Positions 1-6,039 of a stretch of 7,164 nucleotides of DNA are shown piece after piece. How positions within the stretch are numbered: the stretch's first letter is position 1; every line of letters begins with the position of its first letter. The notes beneath the pieces are model-generated. The model worked only from the letters and a program-made list of their open reading frames with translations. It made no database searches and was not told the origin of the DNA. The translations under genes were made by a program, and so were the position numbers. This DNA is from Phycisphaerales bacterium (GTDB lineage: Bacteria > Pseudomonadota > Gammaproteobacteria > Competibacterales > Competibacteraceae): assembly GCA_014879435.1 (NCBI GenBank), contig JACSSB010000336.1, positions 1 to 7,164 on the forward strand, read 5' to 3'.

Positions 1-28
1 TACGATACTTCTGCTTTTGCTTGCTCAT
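1..28 (-). CDS. Putative IS transposase, N-terminal fragment only
   Basis: Nine codons are visible (MSKQKQKYR) before the window ends. This basic start resembles the N-termini of IS903-group IS5 transposases, which typically begin with a short Lys/Arg/Gln-rich stretch ending in K-Y-R/K before a conserved N-W-x-E-Y segment. That segment would lie outside the window. The start is chosen because it is the first ATG inside the terminal repeat. A GAGG lies only 1 nt before it, too close to be a good ribosome binding site. It would be DDE-type, moving the element by cut-and-paste or replicative transposition. Too little is visible for certainty. Confidence 0.35.
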
Positions 29-69
29 GCCTCAGATAGGGGGTCAGTTCCTATTTATGCAACAACGCC
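1..69 (-). mobile_element. End of an IS5-family (IS903-group-like) insertion sequence, partial
   Basis: Read on the minus strand from 69, the sequence GGCGTTGTTGCATAAATAG matches the 18-bp terminal inverted repeat of IS903 as I remember it (GGCTTTGTTGAATAAATC) at 15 of 18 positions. It falls exactly where the csm3 reading frame stops resembling Csm3. A short open frame opens 41 nt inside the element. IS903-type elements make 9-bp target duplications, so the copy on this side should be 70-78 (GCGTGGTGG in csm3 sense). Only one end is in the window, so the assignment rests on the inverted repeat, the disrupted gene and the first residues of the putative transposase. Another IS family is possible. 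Confidence 0.6.
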
Positions 70-383
70 CCACCACGCCATTGCTTATGCGTCGTACCGA
101 AGGCACGCAAGATCGGATCGTCGGGGCTATATTCGCCTTTTTTATTGTTGCCCCACACGCTGCCATCGTTCTCGACTCGATTCAGTGCCCATTCCAACAG
201 CGAGCGCAATTTCCCCTTCAGGCTGGAGCCGGGAATGTAAGGTTCCTGGGTGAAAGGATGTTTGACCACGGGTAAGTCCAGACCACCGATTTCGATGGCA
301 TCCTTACCCGCACCAATGTGCAAACCGCTACGCAGGATCAAGTTGGCGCTAATTTGGTGAGTAGAAAGCAGTTTCTGTGTCAT
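51..383 (-). pseudogene. csm3: csm3, type III-A RAMP backbone subunit, truncated by insertion sequence
   Basis: Csm3 forms the repeated backbone of the Csm interference complex; it binds crRNA and cuts target RNA every 6 nt. The frame gives 110 residues, against roughly 210-250 for the family. Seen: the RAMP start GLHIGAGKDAIEIGGLD (20-36), the conserved P-G-S-S-L-K-G-K motif (51-58) and the DDPILRAFG segment before the usual G-P-T-R-L region. Asp36 aligns with catalytic Asp33 of Streptococcus thermophilus Csm3. After Gly104 the sequence turns into the IS end: residues 106-110 and the stop codon are IS-encoded. The second half of the RAMP fold, including its glycine-rich loop, is therefore missing here and probably lies beyond the IS. 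The start has a good GGAG 8 nt upstream. It follows csm2 by 21 nt. Functional loss is inferred. Confidence 0.9.
70..78 (-). repeat. Predicted 9-bp target-site duplication of the IS
   Basis: The nine bases just outside the IS903-like terminal repeat are GCGTGGTGG in csm3 sense. IS903-group elements duplicate 9 bp on insertion, so a second copy followed by the rest of csm3 is expected at the far IS end, outside this window. This is a prediction from position only. Confidence 0.3.
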
Positions 384-404
384 CTCGTTATCTCCCTACG
401 CGTC

Positions 405-848
405 TTATTTCTCGCCATAAAACTTGTGAAAAGCCACTACAGCCTGAAAATGTTTGCAAAACGCTTCGAACTCGCGAGCATTGCTCACCGCCGCAACATG
501 ATCGATGAAGAATTGCAGTAGTGAATGAGGCACCGTTTTCTCGCTGCGCCCATGTGCATAAACGGCCTTGGCTTTAAGCATCTTGAAATCAGCGCGTAAA
601 TCGTTGAATATGACCTCCTTGTCGCGACCTTGACGCTGTTCCGCTACCAATCGCTGACGCAAGGTCAACACATCATCGTAAAAGCGCCGCAGTTGTGTGG
701 TCGTCACCTGACTCAACTTTTGAGCCAACTCCTCAGCACGACTGTCCATCAATGCAGGAACCAGCGATCCGTCTGTTTGGAAATACACTACCGGTTGCGG
801 TGACGGTAAGCTTTTTGGCTTTTGAAAATGAGAAGGTTGATATGCCAT
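405..848 (-). CDS. csm2: Type III-A CRISPR-Cas small subunit Csm2 (Cas11)
   Basis: Csm2 is the small helical subunit that lines the groove of the Csm complex, alongside the Csm3 backbone, and helps hold the crRNA-target RNA duplex. The 147-residue protein fits the family (about 120-160). A poorly structured N-terminus (1-35) leads into an all-helical body. It shows the family's T-T-x-Q-L-R-x-F-Y start of the core (50-57), a basic R-x-x-F-x-x-L-K-A-K-x-x-Y-A-H-G-R helix (85-101) and a C-terminal hydrophobic helix pair with F130, F134 and F140. An AGGAG lies 9 nt before the ATG. The gene sits 21 nt after cas10 and 21 nt before csm3, the normal type III-A order. Nothing is broken in it. Confidence 0.93.
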   Translation of the reverse strand: MAYQPSHFQKPKSLPSPQPVVYFQTDGSLVPALMDSRAEELAQKLSQVTTTQLRRFYDDVLTLRQRLVAEQRQGRDKEVIFNDLRADFKMLKAKAVYAHGRSEKTVPHSLLQFFIDHVAAVSNAREFEAFCKHFQAVVAFHKFYGEK

Positions 849-869
849 CCGAGTCGTCTCCTGTAATAG

Positions 870-3407
870 TTAGCGATTACGATAAAGCGCGATACTGACG
901 GGGATGCGAGGGGAGCACCATTCCGCTTGCTTACGGATATCGGCGTCCAACCCCAGCAATTGATTGAGCACGGTCATCACTGTCTTCTTTTCCGGGTCGG
1001 GGATCACTCGGCTATCGCGGATGTTGCGGGCCAAGTGATAAGCCCAGCGCGCCCGCCAATCGGCATGAACCAAACTGAGCTTTCCCTGTTCATCTGGCTG
1101 CTCGGCACAGTGACGCTCCTCGGCAAAATGCAACACCTTGTACACTAATGCTGTATTGAGCCAGCCAGCGCGCAACCATTCGTTCAAGGTCCCCGCCTGT
1201 CTCAACATGGCGGGAAATTGCTCCCACTTCACCGGTTGCCCATCTAACAAATCCACCCGATCCCGCCCGGCATCCTTAGCTCGCTCCAGCCGTTCCTCCG
1301 CTTCCCAAACCGTACGGTTGAGTGGTTGATTGGCCTTGCACAGCGCCAATCCAGCGGACAGAGTGATATTGGGATTAGCCCCCACATAACGCTTAAACTG
1401 CTCTCGCAGATCCATCGCCAATACGATGGTTTGCCGCCATGGCCCGATCAGCAGCAAATCGTCGCCACCTGCATAAACGGTGTAAGTCTCGGGATAGTCC
1501 TGGCGTAGCCGCCCCTGCAAGTAACCCGTGAAGAACAGATCCAACATGCGCGACAGCGAGGCGTAGCGGCTGAGGGTGGCGCGGTCTTTTTTGGGATTAT
1601 TCGGATCACGTAATCCAAAGCTGAACAGAAAACCCAGCCGATCCACATCGGCTTTCAATACAGCCAGAAATGGCTTGCCCAGTGGCAAATCCTCACGATC
1701 TAACTCCAGCGCATCCTGGGCCAGATGCTCGAAGGTCTTCAGTTCGCCCACGGCGACTTCCTGCGCTTCGTCACTTAGGCGGGCGTAGAGCGGATGATGA
1801 GTTTCCCCTTCATTAAGGCGTGGAACGTAGGTCGCCACAAAGCGCAGCGGCCACGGATCAACAAGCGTGTCTTGTTCGCCCTGGTATAAACGGAATCCAC
1901 TTAGCAGTCCCGTAGTGGAACGTGGTGGTTTCTCGTGCAGGGTGAGCCAAAGCCCACCTGGCAGTTTTACCGCCCAATCGCTGGATCGTGGCGACGAGTC
2001 TTGCCAACTGACTGCGCTCACCTTGGGCAACCAACCACCGATCCGATGTTCGTCATGACAGACATTACAACGGCGAGTATCACCGTCTCGATGCTGTGCA
2101 GGGCGTTTGCCGCAGGCGGTGCACTCCTCTTGGTCATAATTCAGCACCCAAATTCCGGTCTGGCAGTGTCGTAAAGCTTGCCGTTTGACCGTATCTAGCG
2201 CTCGATTCAGTGTTGCCTGTACTGTAGAGAATTGACTGGCTTGCAAACCATACCCACCGAATGCCGGTGACAGTGCCAGATTTAGCGCTAACTCGCCCAG
2301 GTAGCGCTCACCCAACCAGTGATCAAGCTCTGCTTGTAAGGTGGCGACCTTCTCTCGAACATTAGGCAATGCGGGTAACAACAACACGAAACGTCCACCA
2401 GCGTTTTGAATCAGGTTGAACGCAGGCAGATCGAATGCGCGACGACAGCTTAGTGCGGCTGCCTCAATGCTCATCCCCAGCAAGAAAGAGCGGGCGCGGA
2501 GAATCTTGTTGACACCCTTAACCTGCTGGTTGGCAAGTAGAAATAAGGTATGTTGAATTCCAGATAGATCACCAGCCAGCAGATAAAATTTTTCCACCGA
2601 GCGGTCACGTATCGCTTTTTCATCATCCAATGTTCCAGCCGCCTCATGCCAACGATGTAGACAAGCAGCTATTGCGGCGACAGTGCGATTATGGTCATGC
2701 AGCGATACGTCGGGCACATCCACTGTCGATGAAGGAATAGCGAAGGTGAAACGCTCCGACAGGGATAACAGTCCCTCGCAAAATAATTCGATATTGTCCA
2801 ACGCACACAGCGCCTTGAACTCAGCAGTGAAACGATCCCACAGATGCCGATAACGCCTCTGATAGTCGCTGGTATCGAGTTTCGCTTCTGGCAATAAGCG
2901 ATCATCGGGGATCAACTCAGCCAGTGGTTGCCAACATGATGGTGGATCGCCTAAACCTAAATCCACCGAGCCGAAAATGCTTCGTAGCGGGGTTTTGATA
3001 AAAGCGTCCCAGCCTTTGTGCTCGGCCTCCGTTTCTGCCACTTCACTATCACGCGGCTTGCGATCCATACCAGAAGAGAGCCGGTCAGCTTCCGCCGCCA
3101 GCCAGCCCCATGCACCGTTGGCATCCGGCAAATGATGAAATACCGCCATGTCCCGTACCCGGTCGCGACTGATTCCAGGCGGGAAATGCAAACCCTCCTG
3201 CTCCATCCAGTGAAAGAAAGCTTCGGTCCATAAGACGTGCTTGTGGGTATAACCGCCGTGTCCATCTGGCGGCAGAATCACCGACTCACGTGCCCGAGGT
3301 TGCGGGTCCATGTGGTGCACTGCGCCGTGAGCACGCTGCATGAACTTACCGATATCCTGAAAAAAACCACCGAGTGTGGTTTCAAGGAAACTGGGTTGCT
3401 CCGTCAT
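870..3407 (-). CDS. cas10: Type III-A CRISPR-Cas large subunit Cas10/Csm1, HD motif altered
   Basis: Cas10 is the signature subunit of type III effectors. On target RNA binding, its HD domain degrades ssDNA and its palm domain makes cyclic oligoadenylates. The protein has 845 residues, normal for the family. Domains in order: N-terminal HD-like domain with F-F-Q-D-I-G-K-F (15-22), H57 and H91-H92; first palm with G-D-L-S-G-I-Q (279-285); zinc ribbon C429/C432/C447/C450; second palm with the intact cyclase motif GGDD (647-650) and a following Leu-rich strand; C-terminal helical domain. The usual HD doublet reads Gln17-Asp18, which predicts a weak or dead DNase with cyclase retained. The ATG at 3407 is chosen over an in-frame one at 3509 because GGGAG lies 7 nt upstream and family homology begins here. 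It follows csm6 by 98 nt. Confidence 0.95.
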   Translation of the reverse strand: MTEQPSFLETTLGGFFQDIGKFMQRAHGAVHHMDPQPRARESVILPPDGHGGYTHKHVLWTEAFFHWMEQEGLHFPPGISRDRVRDMAVFHHLPDANGAWGWLAAEADRLSSGMDRKPRDSEVAETEAEHKGWDAFIKTPLRSIFGSVDLGLGDPPSCWQPLAELIPDDRLLPEAKLDTSDYQRRYRHLWDRFTAEFKALCALDNIELFCEGLLSLSERFTFAIPSSTVDVPDVSLHDHNRTVAAIAACLHRWHEAAGTLDDEKAIRDRSVEKFYLLAGDLSGIQHTLFLLANQQVKGVNKILRARSFLLGMSIEAAALSCRRAFDLPAFNLIQNAGGRFVLLLPALPNVREKVATLQAELDHWLGERYLGELALNLALSPAFGGYGLQASQFSTVQATLNRALDTVKRQALRHCQTGIWVLNYDQEECTACGKRPAQHRDGDTRRCNVCHDEHRIGGWLPKVSAVSWQDSSPRSSDWAVKLPGGLWLTLHEKPPRSTTGLLSGFRLYQGEQDTLVDPWPLRFVATYVPRLNEGETHHPLYARLSDEAQEVAVGELKTFEHLAQDALELDREDLPLGKPFLAVLKADVDRLGFLFSFGLRDPNNPKKDRATLSRYASLSRMLDLFFTGYLQGRLRQDYPETYTVYAGGDDLLLIGPWRQTIVLAMDLREQFKRYVGANPNITLSAGLALCKANQPLNRTVWEAEERLERAKDAGRDRVDLLDGQPVKWEQFPAMLRQAGTLNEWLRAGWLNTALVYKVLHFAEERHCAEQPDEQGKLSLVHADWRARWAYHLARNIRDSRVIPDPEKKTVMTVLNQLLGLDADIRKQAEWCSPRIPVSIALYRNR

Positions 3408-3475
3408 GGTTATGCTCCCTAAAGCGATGGATTTAAACGAGATACAAACTAATACACAGATTAATGAATGGCTCG

Positions 3476-3499
3476 AAGCTTGTCCGCTTCGGCAAGCTT
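3476..3499. repeat. Hairpin with AAGCTTG arms between csm6 and cas10
   Basis: The arms AAGCTTG (3476-3482) and CAAGCTT (3493-3499) are perfectly complementary. An inner CCG/CGG stem closes a CTT loop after one bulged T, giving about 10 bp of stem. It overlaps the 12-bp palindrome at 3491-3502. In the operon's direction no T-run follows, so it does not look like a classical terminator. It could be an mRNA-stabilising or attenuating stem between csm6 and cas10, or two adjacent regulator half-sites 18 bp apart. Confidence 0.5.
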
Positions 3500-3502
3500 G
3501 CC
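3491..3502. promoter_or_regulatory. Palindrome GGCAAGCTTGCC, copy 1, upstream of cas10
   Basis: This is a perfect 12-bp palindrome, starting 3 nt after the csm6 stop codon on the minus strand and ending 83 nt before the cas10 start codon. An identical copy lies upstream of csm6 at 4743-4754. Chance recurrence of a given 12-mer in 7 kb is very unlikely. A dimeric regulator binding site is the simplest reading; no convincing core promoter was found between it and cas10. Confidence 0.5.
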
Positions 3503-3505
3503 ACC

Positions 3506-4672
3506 TCATTCCTTCTTCAAATCAGCGAACCGAATCTGGTGCGGCTCCAACCGTAAGGCATAGCGCGAGCGTGGACGCTGACCATCACCCTGAATGAGAT
3601 ACGGTCGCGCACCGGGTAGGCCAAGCGCTTTCAGCAATTCCCGTTTCAGTTTGCTGTTGCGCTGCTCGAAGTATTTCTGCAAATACTCCATAGCGTCCTT
3701 AGCTTGATCCTCTCTATTCAGCGCTTTGATGGCACTATCCAACGCCTTGGCGGTGCATTCGTATTCGCCCGACAATTCATCGGATAACGCTTGGTATTCG
3801 GCAATGAACTCACCAAAATTGGCCTCGCTATGATGGATGGCAGGCAATCCCGCCAGCACTCGCCGAGCGAACCAAGCCAGCCAAGCAAAACTGATCGGCG
3901 TCAAATGCAGCACCGTCTCGCCACATCGCACCCGACAACTCGTAACATCCAGTGTCAGGCTGGGTGCAGCGAGGTTACGCTGGGCTTGCCGCACCACTTC
4001 GCTGAAGCTCGCCCCCTCACGCAGCAGCGTTTCGTGCAAACCATCGCGTAACCGCACGAAAGGAATATCGGCCAGCATCACGGTGGCATCGCTGGCGTCC
4101 AGCGACCGTCGATCCGGGTCATTGCCGAAAATCACCCGTTCCACTGGCGTCGGGTAAAAGAAATTGGAGTTCGACTCAAACGGACTAGATACCAGCACAT
4201 GGGATAAGCGGTCTTGCGGGCGACCGAACAAGCTCAGCGCGTACCCCAGATAAAAACCCATGGTCTTGCGCCCACCCGCAATGGAAGCGTGTACCGCACT
4301 CTCGGGATCGGCGGTCAGTTCGCGTACCTTCGCGGTGATGCTGTCGGCAATAGCTTCGTTGTCGGTCACCTCACGAATATCATTCAGCGGTCGACCATCG
4401 GCGGCGTGCAACAGATGGATTGTATTGAGGGTAAAGCGGATCTCCGGCAGACCGTAATCTTGGCGCAGGCGATGGAACCAACCCGGCTCGTCGCTGAGCA
4501 GGGTCAATCGCGCTTGTTGAGCACCCTCAGCGGTGGTCAACAGGTGAATTTCGGTGGGGATAAAGCGAGGTTCGGCGATCACGCTCAGGGCATAGAGCGT
4601 CTCGGTGACGATCTGCGGCGATAGGCCCGCAACACAGAGCAGAATACGACGCGGATAAGCTTCCGGATTCAT
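3506..4672 (-). CDS. csm6: CARF-domain CRISPR accessory protein, NE0113 (TIGR02584/PF09623) family, annotated as Csm6 ring-nuclease type
   Basis: CARF proteins bind the cyclic oligoadenylates made by Cas10 and then act as RNases, ring nucleases or regulators. The protein has 388 residues. Seen: a Rossmann-like start R-R-I-L-L-C-V-A-G-L-S-P-Q-I-V-T-E-T-L-Y (8-27) and the ligand-loop motif S-I-A-G-G-R-K-T (130-137), both typical of this family. From about 238, paired short strands, the motif L-T-P-I-S-F-A-W-L (257-265), helices, and a C-terminal Gly/Arg-rich wing ending R-Y-A-L-R-L resemble an OmpR/PhoB-type winged helix. No convincing C-terminal HEPN R-x4-6-H motif is present, so it is unlikely to be a classical Csm6 RNase. 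The ATG at 4672 is preferred over one 25 codons upstream because AAGGA precedes it by about 10 nt and homology starts here. It is first in the operon. Family is sure; activity is inferred. Confidence 0.85.
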   Translation of the reverse strand: MNPEAYPRRILLCVAGLSPQIVTETLYALSVIAEPRFIPTEIHLLTTAEGAQQARLTLLSDEPGWFHRLRQDYGLPEIRFTLNTIHLLHAADGRPLNDIREVTDNEAIADSITAKVRELTADPESAVHASIAGGRKTMGFYLGYALSLFGRPQDRLSHVLVSSPFESNSNFFYPTPVERVIFGNDPDRRSLDASDATVMLADIPFVRLRDGLHETLLREGASFSEVVRQAQRNLAAPSLTLDVTSCRVRCGETVLHLTPISFAWLAWFARRVLAGLPAIHHSEANFGEFIAEYQALSDELSGEYECTAKALDSAIKALNREDQAKDAMEYLQKYFEQRNSKLKRELLKALGLPGARPYLIQGDGQRPRSRYALRLEPHQIRFADLKKE

Positions 4673-4673
4673 G

Positions 4674-4708
4674 ACGACGTTTTCCTTTTGGCATAGTATA
4701 AACGTCGT
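4674..4708. repeat. 9-bp inverted repeat spanning the csm6 leader and -10 box
   Basis: ACGACGTTT (4674-4682) and AAACGTCGT (4700-4708) are exact inverted repeats separated by 17 bp, with centres 26 bp apart, about two and a half helical turns. Between them lie most of the proposed -10 hexamer and the Shine-Dalgarno of csm6. If transcription starts near 4688, only one arm is in the mRNA, so a repressor operator fits better than an RNA hairpin. Confidence 0.35.
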
Positions 4709-4723
4709 GACAGTAAATCTTAA
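4695..4723 (-). promoter_or_regulatory. Candidate sigma70 promoter of csm6 and the csm operon
   Basis: On the minus strand, TTAAGA (4718-4723) is followed after exactly 17 bp by TATACT (4695-4700), matching the -35 and -10 consensus at 4 and 5 of 6 positions. Transcription would start near 4688, giving a leader of about 16 nt with the AAGGA ribosome site. The palindrome at 4743-4754 would be centred about 60 bp upstream of the start, a usual activator position. Prediction only. Confidence 0.45.
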
Positions 4724-4742
4724 GAGACGAAAATTCAGGGTT

Positions 4743-4754
4743 GGCAAGCTTGCC
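4743..4754. promoter_or_regulatory. Palindrome GGCAAGCTTGCC, copy 2, upstream of csm6
   Basis: This perfect 12-bp palindrome is identical to the copy at 3491-3502 and lies 70 nt before the csm6 start codon, just upstream of the candidate -35 box. The distance to the start codon is similar at both copies (70 and 83 nt), and both sit upstream of genes read on the minus strand. Shared control of csm6 and cas10 is inferred. Alternatively the copies mark the ends of an inserted csm6 cassette. Confidence 0.5.
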
Positions 4755-4793
4755 GTTTAGCAAAGGAGCACTGCACTATAGAGTTGTGTTTGC

Positions 4794-4865
4794 CGTCATC
4801 CCCGCGTAGGCGGGGATCCAGGTGTACCTCGAAGGTACTGGATTCCCGCATTCGCGGGAATGACG
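4794..4865. repeat. Nested inverted repeat, dRS3-like dispersed element
   Basis: The 72-bp unit starts CGTCAT and ends ATGACG and folds into one long imperfect hairpin with a TCGAA loop (4829-4833). Each arm is also a small hairpin: CCCCGC-GTAG-GCGGGG (4800-4815) and ATTCCCGC-ATTC-GCGGGAAT (4842-4861). The latter fits the neisserial dRS3 pattern ATTCCC-N8-GGGAAT exactly. Related GTCATCCCCGC / GCGGGAATGAC repeats are scattered through many beta- and gammaproteobacterial genomes, usually between genes. It separates the ene-reductase gene from the csm operon. A further 7-bp inverted pair, GGAGCAC (4765-4771) and GTGCTCC (4878-4884), lies outside it. Confidence 0.8.
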
Positions 4866-4889
4866 ATGGCGCGTATGGTGCTCCATTCC

Positions 4890-4908
4890 ACAACCCAAAG
4901 AGGGTTGT
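4890..4908 (-). terminator. Possible transcription terminator hairpin after the ene-reductase gene
   Basis: ACAACCC and GGGTTGT form a perfect 7-bp stem with a 5-nt loop, 12 nt past the ene-reductase stop codon on the minus strand. No T-run follows in that direction, so as an intrinsic terminator it is weak. The neighbouring 72-bp hairpin may also contribute to stopping transcription. Confidence 0.3.
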
Positions 4909-4920
4909 TATAACTCATTA

Positions 4921-6039
4921 TTATGCTGAATCTTTGCCCGGCCGATGGTAACGGGAAAGCCAATAGGCATAGGGAGTCGGCAGCGTTACCGAAGCAGGCT
5001 GTTCCACACCAAGCATCTGTGCGAGTGCGTAAGGGTAATGCGGGTCAGCAAGATGTGCCCGACCGATCATGATCAAATCAATCTCACTCTGGGCAACCGC
5101 AGCTTCGGCATCCTGAGCGTCATCAATGCCCCACGCCGTAGCCACGGACACTTCGGCCTCACGCTTCACGCGCGCTGCAATCGGCACTAGGAACGCGGGC
5201 GCCCATGGTACCTGCGCTGTGATCGTCGAAAAGCCAATGCTGACATTGAGTAGATCAAGGCCGATAGCCCGCATTTGGCGGATCAGGTGGATCGATTCCG
5301 CAAGTGTTTCCTCGTCACGCCCGTCAAACTCGATGACGCCAAAACGCACGGTGAGCGGCCACTTTTCTGGCCAGACCGCACGCACCGCCTCCAAGGTTTC
5401 AAGCAGGAAACGACCGCGACCGGTGGCATCACCACCATAGCGATCCGTCCGCTGGTTGGCATGAATAGAGAAGAAGCTCTGCGCTAGATAGCCATGCGCG
5501 AAGTGCAACTCCAACCACTCGAAGCCTGCCTCTTTCGCACGACGCGCCGCTGCCACAAAATCCCCCTTCACCCGCTCAATATCGGCAAGGGTCATTTCTC
5601 TGGGCACTCTGGAAAGACCCCCACCGAAGGCAATCGCTGAGGGTGAAATCGTCTCCCAGCCACGCGGATCGTCCAGCGGAATGTGATCATCTCCTTCCCA
5701 AGGAGGATTGGCGCTGGCTTTGCGTCCGGCATGGCCAATCTGGATACCCGGCACCGCACCGGCTGCTTTGATGCCACGGGCAATCCGTGCCAGACCTTCG
5801 GCCTGCGCATCGTTCCAGAGGCCCGCACAGTTGGGCGTGATTCGCCCCTCCGGCGCTACTCCCGTGGCCTCGACAATGACAAGACCCGCACCACCACGCG
5901 CCATACCGAGGTAATGCGCTTCGTGCCAGTCGGTGACAAAGCCGTCCTTCGCACTGTATTGGCACATGGGTGGTATCGCGATTCGGTTACGCAAAGTCAC
6001 GTCTTTTAATTGAAATGGGGTGAAGAGTGCTGGTGACAT
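4921..6039 (-). CDS. NADH:flavin oxidoreductase / old yellow enzyme family ene-reductase, XenA/YqjM-like
   Basis: This is a cytosolic FMN-dependent TIM-barrel enzyme that reduces activated C=C bonds of enones or nitro compounds using NAD(P)H. Its 372 residues fit the class (about 340-370). Seen: N-terminal L-R-N-R-I-A-I-P-P-M-C-Q-Y (16-28), where Cys26 and Tyr28 are hallmarks of the thermophilic-like/XenA subgroup; G-H-A-G-R-K (102-107); the active-site H-F-A-H-G-Y-L (179-185) with the substrate-binding His179/His182 pair and Tyr184; and the C-terminal FMN-phosphate segment I-G-R-A-H-L-A-D-P. It closely resembles Pseudomonas putida XenA as I remember that sequence. AAGGAAG lies 10 nt before the ATG. 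It is on the same strand as the csm operon but 248 nt upstream of csm6, separated by a repeat, so functional linkage is unlikely. The natural substrate is unknown. Confidence 0.95.
   Translation of the reverse strand: MSPALFTPFQLKDVTLRNRIAIPPMCQYSAKDGFVTDWHEAHYLGMARGGAGLVIVEATGVAPEGRITPNCAGLWNDAQAEGLARIARGIKAAGAVPGIQIGHAGRKASANPPWEGDDHIPLDDPRGWETISPSAIAFGGGLSRVPREMTLADIERVKGDFVAAARRAKEAGFEWLELHFAHGYLAQSFFSIHANQRTDRYGGDATGRGRFLLETLEAVRAVWPEKWPLTVRFGVIEFDGRDEETLAESIHLIRQMRAIGLDLLNVSIGFSTITAQVPWAPAFLVPIAARVKREAEVSVATAWGIDDAQDAEAAVAQSEIDLIMIGRAHLADPHYPYALAQMLGVEQPASVTLPTPYAYWLSRYHRPGKDSA

Noticed and set aside
2174..2186. AAGCTTGCCGTTT inside cas10, matching 13 bases of the csm6-upstream palindrome region
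   Set aside because: It lacks the left half of the palindrome (GGC) and lies in conserved coding sequence, so it is most simply coincidence. Four other lone AAGCTT sites (808, 2174, 3218, 4657) are also coding.
3408..3509. 34-codon N-terminal extension of Cas10 to an in-frame ATG at 3509
   Set aside because: The extension overlaps the csm6 stop and the palindrome, has no family similarity, and a strong GGGAG site precedes the ATG at 3407.
4034..4054. R-L-R-D-G-L-H in the CARF protein (207-213) as a HEPN R-x5-H motif
   Set aside because: It lies in the linker after the CARF domain rather than in a C-terminal helical HEPN domain, and its surroundings do not look like HEPN; a chance match is likely.
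4214..4624. 136-codon plus-strand frame opposite csm6
   Set aside because: It is antisense to a clear CARF-family gene, with a composition expected from the complement of its codons and no recognisable domain.
4673..4747. 25-codon extension of the CARF protein to an ATG at 4747
   Set aside because: It would cover the candidate promoter and half of the palindrome, and lacks similarity to the family, whose conserved region begins just after the ATG at 4672.
5683..6009. 108-codon plus-strand frame opposite the ene-reductase gene
   Set aside because: It lies entirely antisense to a strongly conserved enzyme, with no family features.
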